Assembly (NCBI RefSeq): GCF_014530035.1
Contig: NZ_JACVMX010000001.1
Location: forward strand, 496,001-560,000
Direction: 5' to 3'
DNA: 64,000 bases
Source of the DNA: Leucobacter sp. cx-328
GTDB lineage: Bacteria; Actinomycetota; Actinomycetes; Actinomycetales; Microbacteriaceae
Position 1 is the first letter of the stretch. The number at the start of each line of letters is the position of its first letter. The notes beneath the pieces were generated by a model. The model had not been told where the DNA came from. It did not search any database and saw only the letters and a list, made by a program, of their open reading frames with translations. Positions 28,115 through 36,542 of the stretch are shown one piece after another. The position numbers and the translations under genes were made by a program.

Positions 28115-28147
28115 GGCGTTCAGCGTCGCTCACTGAGCGATGACTTC

Positions 28148-28184
28148 AAGCGGCGGGTGAGCTTCGGCTCCCCGCCGCTTTTGC
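28148..28184 (+). terminator. Terminator after deaD
   Basis: A 10-bp outer stem (AAGCGGCGGG / CCCGCCGCTT) plus an inner GAGC/GCTC stem closing a TTCG tetraloop, followed by TTTTG. It lies 33 bases after the deaD stop and before the convergent tetR. Confidence 0.9.
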
Positions 28185-28261
28185 ATGCCCGGGCAACCGT
28201 CGAGCGCACCCGCGCTTGGCAGCGCAAGCCAAGTGCGTACATGCAAAGCGTGCTGGCTTCG

Positions 28262-28948
28262 TTACCGAGCGTCGCGCTCTGCCGCGTCCAGCAGCGCGTT
28301 GATGCCCGCGAGGAAGATCGCCTGGTCATCGAGTTCGGTCAGTCTCGAGGAGTAGTGGGCAATGTGCGGATAGGTGCGCGGATCAGCGTGCAGCGGTCCC
28401 TCGACCCAGCGCTCCGGCCCACTCGGTTCGCCGGATGTGCCGCCATCATCGGCGCGTGCGCGCGCGATGCCCGACGACATGGAGAGTGTGTATGAAGAGA
28501 TGAGTGAATAATGCTGGAGTACACCGACTTCGTCAAGGCCACATGTGGAAAGCGCGCTAAGGATGAGCTCCATTGCGCCGAACTCACCGGGGCCGTGCGT
28601 GGTGAGCGTCATCGCCTCTGCTGCGATCGCCGGATGCTCGCAGTACTCGCGAAGGGTGCCATCTGCGAGTCCCTGGATGCGACCGCGCCAATCGTCTGGC
28701 GTGGCGGTAATGCTCGCGAGCGCGCGTACGTGGAGCTCATCGAGCAGCGCCTCCATGAGGTGGCTCTTGCTGCGGAAATGACGGTAGACCGCTGACGGAT
28801 CAACTCCAAGCTCAGCGCCAAGGTGTTTGGCGGAGAACGTCGAGGAACGCTGCTCTGTGGCGACTTTCAGGCCTGCAGCGATGATCTTTTGTGTGTCGAG
28901 GCGAACCTTTCGCGGCCCAGTGCGCACGGTTCGTGTTGCGGTCGTCAT
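28262..28948 (-). CDS. TetR-family transcriptional regulator
   Basis: 228 residues. The N-terminal helix-turn-helix reads STFSAKHLGAELGVDPSAVYRHFRSKSHLMEALLDEL (about residues 35-75); the rest is a variable ligand-binding domain with an insert rich in Gly/Pro (GGTSGEPSGPERWVEGP). ATG 28948 is preceded by AAAGGGG; the longer frame to 28987 lacks a ribosome site. It is divergent from an amidohydrolase-Dpp operon, and a TTGTCAA-N5-TTGACAA inverted repeat lies between, so it probably controls that operon and itself. Confidence 0.88.
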   Translation of the reverse strand: MTTATRTVRTGPRKVRLDTQKIIAAGLKVATEQRSSTFSAKHLGAELGVDPSAVYRHFRSKSHLMEALLDELHVRALASITATPDDWRGRIQGLADGTLREYCEHPAIAAEAMTLTTHGPGEFGAMELILSALSTCGLDEVGVLQHYSLISSYTLSMSSGIARARADDGGTSGEPSGPERWVEGPLHADPRTYPHIAHYSSRLTELDDQAIFLAGINALLDAAERDAR

Positions 28949-29020
28949 GTCACCCCTTTGTCTTTCTGCCAGCGTAGAGCATCTCACGCATGCGAACTAA
29001 ACCTATCAATGTCAGAAAGG

Positions 29021-29039
29021 TTGTCAATGCCTTTGACAA
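29021..29039. promoter_or_regulatory. Probable operator of the TetR regulator
   Basis: A perfect inverted repeat TTGTCAA-TGCCT-TTGACAA in the 150-bp gap between the divergent tetR and amidohydrolase genes, 60 bases before the amidohydrolase start. Size and symmetry fit a TetR dimer site. Confidence 0.65.
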
Positions 29040-29098
29040 AAAGAATGTTTCCCGAATAAGCTCCGAATCAACCTGATTTCAGAGTCGAAAGAGGAAGC

Positions 29099-30754
29099 AT
29101 GAACGTTGACGTTCTGTTCACCGGCGGAGCCGTGTTTACTGGTGAGGGAGATCCGCGAACGGATCTCGCAATTGGTATCAGCGGCGACCGTATTACCGCG
29201 ATCGTTGCCGCGAACGATGCCACACGCATTACCGGGCCAGACACCAAGGTCATCGACCTGGCTGGCGCCCTGCTCTCACCCGGGTTCCAGGACGCGCACA
29301 TTCACCCGATCGGCGGCGGCGTTGAAGCGCTGCAGTGCGATCTAACCGAGTCGGAGAACGCGGGTGATAGCGTGCGCCTCATCTCGGAGTACGCAGTCGC
29401 GAACCCAGATGAAGTCTGGATCCTTGGCGCGGGCTGGTCGATGGACCACTTCGAAGGTGGTGCCCCCACACGTGATCTCATCGATGCGATCGTGAGTGAC
29501 CGACCAGTGGTGTTGTCGAGTCGCGATCACCACAGTGTCTGGGCTAATACTCGCGCAATTGAGCTTGCCGGCCTGACCGCGCAAACTGCAGACCCAAAGG
29601 ACGGTCGTATCGAGCGCGAGTCGGACGGATTCCCCGCAGGTACCTTCCACGAAGGGGCAATGAATCTCTTCAATGAGGTCAAACCCGAATCGTCTGCGGA
29701 TCTCACCTACCGAGGCCTCCTGCATGCACAAACGGAACTCATTGCGCAGGGCGTGACCGGTTGGCAAGATGCGTGGGTGGGTTCGGACGGACCTGGCACT
29801 GGCACACTTGAGGCGTATGAGCGCGCGGTCGCGGAAGGCACCCTGCGCGTGCACGTGACCGGCTCACAGTGGTGGGAGCGCGATCGCGGTCTCGACCAGA
29901 TCCCCGAGATCATCGCTCGCCGCGACGCGAGCGTCGCAAGCGGCACCTCGAACCGTTTCAACCTCGGCACGGTCAAGATGATGGTCGACGGTGTTGCAGA
30001 GAACTTCACCGCGTCAATGCTCGACCCATACCTCGACGAACACGGCGAACACACCTGCAATCACGGCATCGCCTTTATCCCCGCAGAGATTCTCACCGAC
30101 GCGGTACAGCAAATCGACGCGGCCGGTATGCAGGTGCACTTCCACGCCCTCGGCGACCGCGCGGTTCGTAACGCACTCGACGCAGTCGAGGCGGCACGAA
30201 AGGTGAACGGCCCGAGTGATGGCCGTCACCACCTCGCCCATCTCCAGGTGATCGCTGCCGAAGATACTGCGCGCTTTGCCGAAGTCGACGCCGTTGCCAA
30301 CCTGCAGATGCTGTGGGCAACCCACGAAGACCAGCTCGACACACTTACGTTGCCTTTCATGAGCGAGCGCGCGGCAACTCGCCAGTACCCGTTCGGCGAT
30401 CTTGTCCGTGACGGTGCGCGGCTCGCTGCGGGCAGCGATTGGCCGGTTTCGACGGCGGATCCGCTTGCCGCGATCCACATTGGTGTGACGCGCGTTGGCC
30501 CCGGAATCACCGCTGGCCCGCTCGGTGGCGCGGAACAGTGCCTCGCGCTGTCGACCGCATTTGCCGCATACACCTCGGGCACAGCATACGTAAACCACCG
30601 TGACCACGACACCGGCTGGATCCGTGAGGGCTACCTCGCGAATCTCGTCGTGATCGAACCTAACCCGTTCGCGCTCGCGCCGGCTGACATCGCAGATGCC
30701 GCCGTCACGCAGACCTGGATCGAAGGCTCCCAGGCCTTCGCCCGCGCCCAGTAG
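29099..30754 (+). CDS. Amidohydrolase (amidohydrolase_3, YtcJ-like)
   Basis: 551 residues. A metal-dependent hydrolase of the YtcJ-like group: FQDAHIHPIGGG gives the first His pair (about residues 65-67), KMMVDGVAENFTASML the middle, VHFHALGDRAVRNALDAVE and RHHLAHLQVI further His, and LAAGSDWPVSTADP the final Asp. Relatives include N-substituted formamide deformylase, but substrates of most are unknown. It heads an operon with a complete Dpp-type ABC importer, so the substrate is probably taken up by that system. SD GAGGAAG precedes ATG 29099. Confidence 0.88.
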   Translation: MNVDVLFTGGAVFTGEGDPRTDLAIGISGDRITAIVAANDATRITGPDTKVIDLAGALLSPGFQDAHIHPIGGGVEALQCDLTESENAGDSVRLISEYAVANPDEVWILGAGWSMDHFEGGAPTRDLIDAIVSDRPVVLSSRDHHSVWANTRAIELAGLTAQTADPKDGRIERESDGFPAGTFHEGAMNLFNEVKPESSADLTYRGLLHAQTELIAQGVTGWQDAWVGSDGPGTGTLEAYERAVAEGTLRVHVTGSQWWERDRGLDQIPEIIARRDASVASGTSNRFNLGTVKMMVDGVAENFTASMLDPYLDEHGEHTCNHGIAFIPAEILTDAVQQIDAAGMQVHFHALGDRAVRNALDAVEAARKVNGPSDGRHHLAHLQVIAAEDTARFAEVDAVANLQMLWATHEDQLDTLTLPFMSERAATRQYPFGDLVRDGARLAAGSDWPVSTADPLAAIHIGVTRVGPGITAGPLGGAEQCLALSTAFAAYTSGTAYVNHRDHDTGWIREGYLANLVVIEPNPFALAPADIADAAVTQTWIEGSQAFARAQ

Positions 30755-30792
30755 GGCACCCCACTTTCAACGCATTGGCACAGTGGAGTGCC
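30755..30792 (+). repeat. Intercistronic hairpin before the binding-protein gene
   Basis: Arms GGCACCCCACT and AGTGGAGTGCC pair with one mismatch across a 16-base loop, right after the amidohydrolase stop and 22 bases before the binding-protein start. It may stabilise the downstream mRNA so that the binding protein is made in excess. Confidence 0.5.
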
Positions 30793-30814
30793 GCAGTTTT
30801 CGAAGGAGAAAACA

Positions 30815-32464
30815 ATGTCAGTTTCAGCATTTACCCGCGGGCGCCGCGGCGCTGCGGTGATCGGTGCAGCGATTACCGTCGTTGCGCTCACTGCGTGTTC
30901 TGGTTCGGGCTCGGGCGGTGGGAACAGCGAGCCAGTCGACTGGAAGCTCACCGAGCAAACGGCAGCGCCGTCGGGTGAAATCGATCAGATCACCTGGGCG
31001 AGCTACGCGGAGCCGTTCTCGCTCGATAACGCGTACGCCTTCGATTACTCAGATAACCAGGTTCTTGCGAACGTGTGTGAATCGCTGTTGCGGTTGAACC
31101 CCGATTTCAGCCTGACTCCCGGTCTGGCTGAGTCGTTCTCAAACCCAGAGCCGACGAAGTGGGTGTATCAGATTCGACAGGGTGTGAAGTTCCATGACGG
31201 AACTGAAATGACTGCTGATGATGTCGTGGCAACGATGTCCCGTCACATTGATCCAGAGGTCGGGTCGTCGTGGTTTAGCGTCTACCAGTACGTCACCTCT
31301 ATTGAGAAGACCGGCGACTGGGAGGTGACGGTCACCACGTCAAAGCCTGACTCACAGTTCAACCTCGGTATGGGCGGATCCGCAGGTGTCGTCGAGTCTG
31401 CGGCGACACTCGCCGAACTCGGTAGCGACTACGGAAACTCCACGGGCGGCGTGAATTGCACCGGCCCATTCAAGTTCGACAGCTGGAAATCAGGAGAGAA
31501 GATCTCGCTGAGTCGCTTCGATGACTATTGGAATGAAGAACTCAAGGCGAAGTCTGAAAAGTTTGACTTCGTATTCATGGGGGACGCAAACGCGCGAACC
31601 AACGCTTTGAAGGCTGGCGACGTAGATGGCACGTGGCTCCTCCCAATGGATTCGATCCGTGAGCTGCAAGCGAAGGGCTCGGGAGACGTCCTCTTCGGTA
31701 TGAACACCTCTGTCGCAAACATGGTGGTCTCAAACCTCGACGGGCCCCTTGGTGACGTGAACGTGCGTAAGGCACTGCTCATGGCGCTCGACCGCCAGGG
31801 AATTCTCGACGCGGCATACAGCGGCGTTGGTGAAGTGACTGATGTGTACACCACCGAGTCGGTGTGGAATGATGCTGACCCTGCGGCCCGCGAGCGGGCG
31901 TTCACCGACATTGAGTCGTACGGTTTTGACGTTGAAGCGGCGAAGAAGCTCGTTCAGGACGCAGGGTTCGAGGGTGCAGAACTCACTATCGTGAGTGCTC
32001 CAATCAGCCAAGAATTCACCGTCATCTCGCAGGCAACTGTTGCTGCAGCCAAATCAATCGGCCTGAACGCCAAGATCGACACGGTGACCCCGGCGGCCTA
32101 CACCACGCTGTTCGCTGACCCTGCTGCGCGTGAGGGCGTGGACCTCTTCTACACGAACTGGTACCTATCGAGCCCGGATCCCGCGGAAATGTTCGGCATC
32201 CTCCGTACCGGCGAATTCAGCAACTATGGCAACTGGTCGAACCCAGAGTATGACGCACTCGTCGAACAGGCTGTCACCACCATGGACGTGAAGGAACGCA
32301 GCAAGGTAAACGCAGACATGCAGCAGCTGGCAAACGCTGAGCTTCCGTGGTTGCCGCTTGTTGAAGTACCGAATGCCATGTACATGGGCGAACGCGTCAC
32401 CGGACTCTCACCCTCGATCAACTTCCTGTACTACCCCTGGGCGGCAACGCTCGGCGCACGCTAA
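30815..32464 (+). CDS. ABC transporter substrate-binding lipoprotein, family 5 (peptide/nickel type)
   Basis: 549 residues. A signal peptide with lipobox ends in VVALTAC (Cys28), so it is a membrane-anchored lipoprotein. The mature part has the family 5 extracellular solute-binding pattern: WVYQIRQGVKFHDGTEMTADDVVATM and NCTGPFKFDSWKSGEKISLSRFDDYW. ATG 30815 follows GAAGGAGAA. It delivers its ligand to the two permeases encoded next. Ligand unknown; the preceding amidohydrolase suggests an amide- or peptide-like compound (inference). Confidence 0.92.
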   Translation: MSVSAFTRGRRGAAVIGAAITVVALTACSGSGSGGGNSEPVDWKLTEQTAAPSGEIDQITWASYAEPFSLDNAYAFDYSDNQVLANVCESLLRLNPDFSLTPGLAESFSNPEPTKWVYQIRQGVKFHDGTEMTADDVVATMSRHIDPEVGSSWFSVYQYVTSIEKTGDWEVTVTTSKPDSQFNLGMGGSAGVVESAATLAELGSDYGNSTGGVNCTGPFKFDSWKSGEKISLSRFDDYWNEELKAKSEKFDFVFMGDANARTNALKAGDVDGTWLLPMDSIRELQAKGSGDVLFGMNTSVANMVVSNLDGPLGDVNVRKALLMALDRQGILDAAYSGVGEVTDVYTTESVWNDADPAARERAFTDIESYGFDVEAAKKLVQDAGFEGAELTIVSAPISQEFTVISQATVAAAKSIGLNAKIDTVTPAAYTTLFADPAAREGVDLFYTNWYLSSPDPAEMFGILRTGEFSNYGNWSNPEYDALVEQAVTTMDVKERSKVNADMQQLANAELPWLPLVEVPNAMYMGERVTGLSPSINFLYYPWAATLGAR

Positions 32465-32476
32465 CGAGGACTCCGA

Positions 32477-33433
32477 ATGGCATACGCACGCCGCATCGCC
32501 TCGAAACTCGGGGCGTTGCTCTTGACGCTGTTCCTAGCGTCGCTCCTGGTCTTCTTTTCCAGGTTCTTAGTACCTGGTGACCCCGTCCGCTTCCTCCTCC
32601 GTGGCCGCAAGCCAAGCCCGGAGGCGGTTGCGGCCGTCACTGAACAGTTCGGCCTGGACCTGCCGCCGTGGCAGCAGTACATCAATTGGCTTTTCGGAAT
32701 GTTCCGGGGCGACTTCGGCCGCTCCCTGCAGTTCCGACAGGACGTAGCGGTCGTCGTCGGCGACCGACTCCCGGTCACCCTCGGCCTCGTCGCTATGTCG
32801 GCAATCATGATCGCGATCATCGGCATCACGGCCGGCGTCATTGCCGCATTAAACAAGGGCAAGTTCGCGGATCGCGCGACGCTCATCTTCCTCACCGTAC
32901 TTGGCGCGATCCCATCGTTCGTCGGGTCGATCGTGCTCATCGCGGTCTTCGCGGTGACCCTCGGCTGGTTCCCGACGTTCGGTTCAGGCGAGGGGTTCTG
33001 GGACACGGTCTATCACCTGATCTTGCCCTCCTTCGCGCTTGCGATCACCTTCGTGGTGCTCGTCGGTAAGGTCACTCGCTCGTCGATGATCGAGCAGGTT
33101 GGCAAAGAGCACGTGGAGGTCGCGACGAGTCGTGGTCTGAAGCGTGGTGTCGTGATCCGCCGCCACGTGTTCAGGAACTCGATCGGCCCGATCGTGACCG
33201 TGAGTGGTTTGCTCGTTGCGGGCCTCCTCGTCGCGAGCACGATCGTCGAGACGGCGTTCGGCGTTGCGGGCCTCGGCTCGCTGCTCGTACAGTCGGTCGA
33301 TCGTCTCGACTTCCCGGTCGTGCAGGCGATCACACTCTTCGTGGTGACCGCGTTCGTCGTAGTGAACGCAATCGTCGATCTCTGCGAACCCCTCATTGAC
33401 CCCCGAGCTGCGGCAGGAGCTGATGCACGATGA
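32477..33433 (+). CDS. ABC transporter permease, DppB type
   Basis: 318 residues with about six membrane helices. The N-terminal GDPVRFLLRGRKPSPEAVAAVTEQFGLDLPPWQQYINWLFGMFRGDFGRSL block is the DppB hallmark, and the EVATSRGLKRGVVIRRHVFRNSIGP loop is the EAA coupling motif to the ATPase. It starts 12 bases after the binding-protein stop and overlaps the next permease by four bases. Confidence 0.93.
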   Translation: MAYARRIASKLGALLLTLFLASLLVFFSRFLVPGDPVRFLLRGRKPSPEAVAAVTEQFGLDLPPWQQYINWLFGMFRGDFGRSLQFRQDVAVVVGDRLPVTLGLVAMSAIMIAIIGITAGVIAALNKGKFADRATLIFLTVLGAIPSFVGSIVLIAVFAVTLGWFPTFGSGEGFWDTVYHLILPSFALAITFVVLVGKVTRSSMIEQVGKEHVEVATSRGLKRGVVIRRHVFRNSIGPIVTVSGLLVAGLLVASTIVETAFGVAGLGSLLVQSVDRLDFPVVQAITLFVVTAFVVVNAIVDLCEPLIDPRAAAGADAR

Positions 33434-34296
33434 CCGTCCCGAATGCAACAACTGCCGTTCGCGTGATGCGTGCCCCACGGGTACGCCGAGCGAACTGGCT
33501 CTTCACTGGCAGCGTCGTCGTGCTTGCGGTATTCACGCTCGCGGCGATCTTCGCGCCGATCGTGGCACCGTATGACCCGGACGAAGTCGACTTCCTCGCG
33601 TTCTATTCCGGCCCGTCAGTCGCGCACTGGCTCGGCACCGACGGCCTTGGCCGCGACATCCTCAGCCGCATGGCGTTCGGTGCTCGCACCGCGCTCCTCG
33701 GTCCGTTGCTTGTCGTGATCTTCTCGACGATCTTCGGCATCCTGCTCGGCCTCCTCGCAGGCTGGCGCGGGGGCCGGATCGACGCCGTGCTCGGCCGCAT
33801 CTTTGACGTGATCTTCGCGTTCCCCGCGCTGCTCATCGCGATCATGGCGGTTGCGCTGTTCGGCAAGGGCTTCGTCGCTCCGGTCACCGCAATGGTGATC
33901 GCGTACATCCCGTATGTTGCGCGACTCACCCGCTCGCTCATCGCGGCTGAGCGTCACCGCCCATACGTTGCCGCGTACCGCGTCGCCGGCTTCGGCGGGG
34001 CATGGATCGCGCTGCGCCGCGTGCTCCCGAACATTACGCCGATCGTTGGCGCGCAGTCGACCCTGAACTTCGGATACGTGCTCGCCGAGCTCGCTGGCCT
34101 GTCGTTCCTTGGCCTTGGAGTGCAAGCGCCGATGTCTGACTGGGGTGCGATGATCAACGAGGCGCAGGCCGGTATCGTTGGCGGGCACTTCCTGCCCGCC
34201 CTCGTTCCCGCCATCGCGGTTGTCCTCGTCGTCGTTGCCGTGAACATTATCGGTGAAGAACTGTCCGAACGTATCGGAGGAGGTGTGGTCGCATGA
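33430..34296 (+). CDS. ABC transporter permease, DppC type
   Basis: 288 residues. It pairs with the upstream DppB-like permease. HWLGTDGLGRDILSRMAFGARTAL near the N-terminus is the DppC signature, and YVAAYRVAGFGGAWIALRRVLPNITP is the EAA loop. About six helices. Four-base overlaps with both neighbours indicate tight coupling. Confidence 0.93.
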   Translation: MTVPNATTAVRVMRAPRVRRANWLFTGSVVVLAVFTLAAIFAPIVAPYDPDEVDFLAFYSGPSVAHWLGTDGLGRDILSRMAFGARTALLGPLLVVIFSTIFGILLGLLAGWRGGRIDAVLGRIFDVIFAFPALLIAIMAVALFGKGFVAPVTAMVIAYIPYVARLTRSLIAAERHRPYVAAYRVAGFGGAWIALRRVLPNITPIVGAQSTLNFGYVLAELAGLSFLGLGVQAPMSDWGAMINEAQAGIVGGHFLPALVPAIAVVLVVVAVNIIGEELSERIGGGVVA

Positions 34297-35942
34297 CCCT
34301 GCTCGAAATTTCAGGTCTCACGCTCGACCTGCCCACTGGCAAGCGCTTGCTTGATGACATCTCAATCTCGGTTGCGCCGGGGGAGACGGTCGGCCTCGTT
34401 GGCGAGTCTGGCTCTGGCAAATCGCTCACTGCACGTTCGGTGCTCGGCCTGCTGCCGCAGAACGCTCGCCTGGGCGGCAGTGTGCGGATCGACGGCCACG
34501 AAGTGCTCGGCTCCTCCCGTGCCACGCTGCTGGACGTGCGACGGCACAGCGCATCGATGGTGTTTCAAGATCCGCGCTCAGGCATCAACCCCATGCGCAC
34601 GATCGGTGACTTTATGACCGAGTCACTTCGCCTGTGCCAGAGAGTACCTGCCGCCGAAGCGCGGGCACAAGCGATCGAACTCCTGCGCGCAGTGCGGCTG
34701 CCGCGCCCCGAGGAACACCTCGACCAGTATCCACACGAGTTCTCTGGCGGAATGCTGCAGCGCGTCATGATCGCGGGTGCGCTCACGAGCTCGCCGAAGC
34801 TCCTCATTTGCGATGAGCCGACTACCGCACTCGACGTCACAACCCAGGCAGAGATCATCGATGTGCTGCGCGAGCAGCGCGATGCGCGCGGCATGGGCAT
34901 GCTATTCATTACGCACGACCTCAACCTGGCCGCATCCATCTGCGACCGCGTGACCGTCATGCAAAAGGGGCGGATCGAGGAGCGCGGTACCGCGCGACAG
35001 ATCTTCCTTGACCCGACAACCGAGTACACCAAGCGACTGATCGCTGCGACACCGAGCATTGCGGTCGACGGTGTGGGGTCTGCCGGAGAAGCGGCTGCGG
35101 TACTGACTGACGCTGGTGCGGTTGGCGCGCATGGTGCTGGTTCTGCGGATGGTGGTGCGAGTGAGCCCATGGTCTTCGCTGACAAACTCACGAAGACCTA
35201 CTACCCGCGTGGCAAGGCTCCAGTGACCGCGGTCGCTGAGGCCTCCATCGCGATTCCGCGCGGTGGCGCACTCGGCGTCGTGGGGGAGTCTGGCTCTGGC
35301 AAGTCCACCCTGGCGCGCATGATCATCGGACTCGAGCAGCCGGACGGCGGCGAACTCCGCATCGCTGGTGCATCGCGCACGGCGGTCCCGCGCAACCGGG
35401 CTGAGCGGCTCCAACGGGCGCGAAGTGCGCAGATGGTGTTCCAGGATCCGTACCTGTCGCTCGATCCGCGAATCCCTGCCGGCAAGGCAGTCGAGGACGC
35501 GATCACGCTGCACACCGGAGTGAGGGGCGCGGCCGCGCGGCAGCGTGCGATCGAACTGCTTGACGCGGTTGGGCTTGGTGAGGAGTTTGCTGCGGCACAT
35601 CCGCGCACACTTTCCGGTGGTCAGCGGCAACGCGTGGCAATTGCGCGCGCAATTGCGATTGATCCCGACGTGCTTGTGCTCGATGAAGCGACGAGTGCGC
35701 TCGACGTATCCGTGCAGGCTCAGGTGCTCGATCTCCTGGCGCGTGTTCGGGAGGAGCGCGGGCTGACGATCCTCTTCATCAGCCACGACCTCGGCGTTGT
35801 GCGCCGCGTGTGCGACGAGACCGTCGTTATGCGACGCGGTGAGATCGTGGAATACGGCGCGACCGAGGGGATTCTGACCGACCCGCAGCACGAATACACG
35901 CGGGCGCTGTTGGCGTCTGTGCCGCAGCCGGTCTGGGACTAG
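34293..35942 (+). CDS. Fused ABC transporter ATPase (DppD-DppF type, two nucleotide-binding domains)
   Basis: 549 residues with two ATPase domains in one chain. Domain 1: Walker A GESGSGKS at about 36-43, FSGGMLQRVMIAGAL signature, LLICDEPTTALD. Domain 2 from about 290: GESGSGKST, TLSGGQRQRVAIARAIAIDPDVLVLDEATSALD. A Gly/Ala-rich linker (about 255-285) joins them. The single fused ATPase replaces separate D and F proteins, in contrast to the second Dpp operon at 52.7 kb. It is the last gene of the operon and is followed by a hairpin terminator. Confidence 0.93.
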   Translation: MTLLEISGLTLDLPTGKRLLDDISISVAPGETVGLVGESGSGKSLTARSVLGLLPQNARLGGSVRIDGHEVLGSSRATLLDVRRHSASMVFQDPRSGINPMRTIGDFMTESLRLCQRVPAAEARAQAIELLRAVRLPRPEEHLDQYPHEFSGGMLQRVMIAGALTSSPKLLICDEPTTALDVTTQAEIIDVLREQRDARGMGMLFITHDLNLAASICDRVTVMQKGRIEERGTARQIFLDPTTEYTKRLIAATPSIAVDGVGSAGEAAAVLTDAGAVGAHGAGSADGGASEPMVFADKLTKTYYPRGKAPVTAVAEASIAIPRGGALGVVGESGSGKSTLARMIIGLEQPDGGELRIAGASRTAVPRNRAERLQRARSAQMVFQDPYLSLDPRIPAGKAVEDAITLHTGVRGAAARQRAIELLDAVGLGEEFAAAHPRTLSGGQRQRVAIARAIAIDPDVLVLDEATSALDVSVQAQVLDLLARVREERGLTILFISHDLGVVRRVCDETVVMRRGEIVEYGATEGILTDPQHEYTRALLASVPQPVWD

Positions 35943-36029
35943 TCCCGGCGCCCGGGTCGTCCTTCGTAAGGGCTTTCTTGCGAGGGTCGTCTCTGCGAGG
36001 CGTCTGGTATCCCGGAATTGTGTGGTGCA

Positions 36030-36073
36030 TGAGCGGTGGTTGGTGGCCGGTGGCGGTCGCCAACCACCGCTCA
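36030..36073 (+). terminator. Terminator of the amidohydrolase-Dpp operon
   Basis: A perfect 14-bp stem (TGAGCGGTGGTTGG / CCAACCACCGCTCA) with a 16-base loop, followed by TTTGTTG, 87 bases after the last stop of the operon. Confidence 0.85.
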
Positions 36074-36364
36074 TTTGTTGAGCTCGCGCTTCTTGGGCTC
36101 GAACTGAAGTTCACACCGGAGCTCGACGTCGAAGGCGCACAGCACAGTGGGGCCGCTACCTATCAAGCACATTGCCAGCTACTGGCCCTTGCGTAGCGCT
36201 CCACGAACTATTGCGTTCTCACTGGTGTGGGCTTTGTGGCGCATACTGCGCCGCTGTCGAGAAAAGAGGGCGCGGCCAGTGGCCGCACCGAACATCCACA
36301 GTCTGAGGGAAAGTGGCGCGGGGCTGGGTTGTGGTGGCTGCTCGCCACGCCGAGACCCCTGCGT
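36074..36364. other. Non-coding stretch between convergent genes
   Basis: No convincing gene on either strand. A small GCGGCC-AGT-GGCCGC hairpin lies at 36272-36286. The stretch joins the operon terminator to repeat copy B; 36459-36542 beyond that copy is GC-rich with fragments similar to the repeat end (CGGGGTT) but no gene. Confidence 0.6.
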
Positions 36365-36458
36365 CACCACGACGAAAAAGGCCGTTTCTCACTTAGGAGG
36401 CACTTTCATGCGTATGAAAGGCCCTGTTTCGGGAGAAACAGTCGATCTCGCGGGGTTG
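36365..36458. repeat. 94-bp palindromic repeat, copy B (diverged)
   Basis: Aligns without gaps to copies A, C and D over exactly 94 bases. The centre CACTTTCATGCGTATGAAAG is close to copy A, and the right end TCTCGCGGGGTTG is intact; the left end is more worn (CACCACGACGAAA). It lies between the convergent Dpp operon and the thiamine-diphosphate enzyme gene. Confidence 0.85.
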
Positions 36459-36542
36459 AAACGCAAGGGTTGCGAAGCGAGCGGCGCGGGGTTCGGACGA
36501 GACACCGAGGGCCGCGGCCCACGGCCCCCAGAAGCCGTGACC

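Noticed and set aside
36003-36016. A sequence TCTGGTATCCCGGA similar to the hut operator
   Set aside because: It differs at two of 14 positions, including loss of symmetry, and lies just after the Dpp operon and before its terminator, not near a promoter. Chance similarity is more likely.
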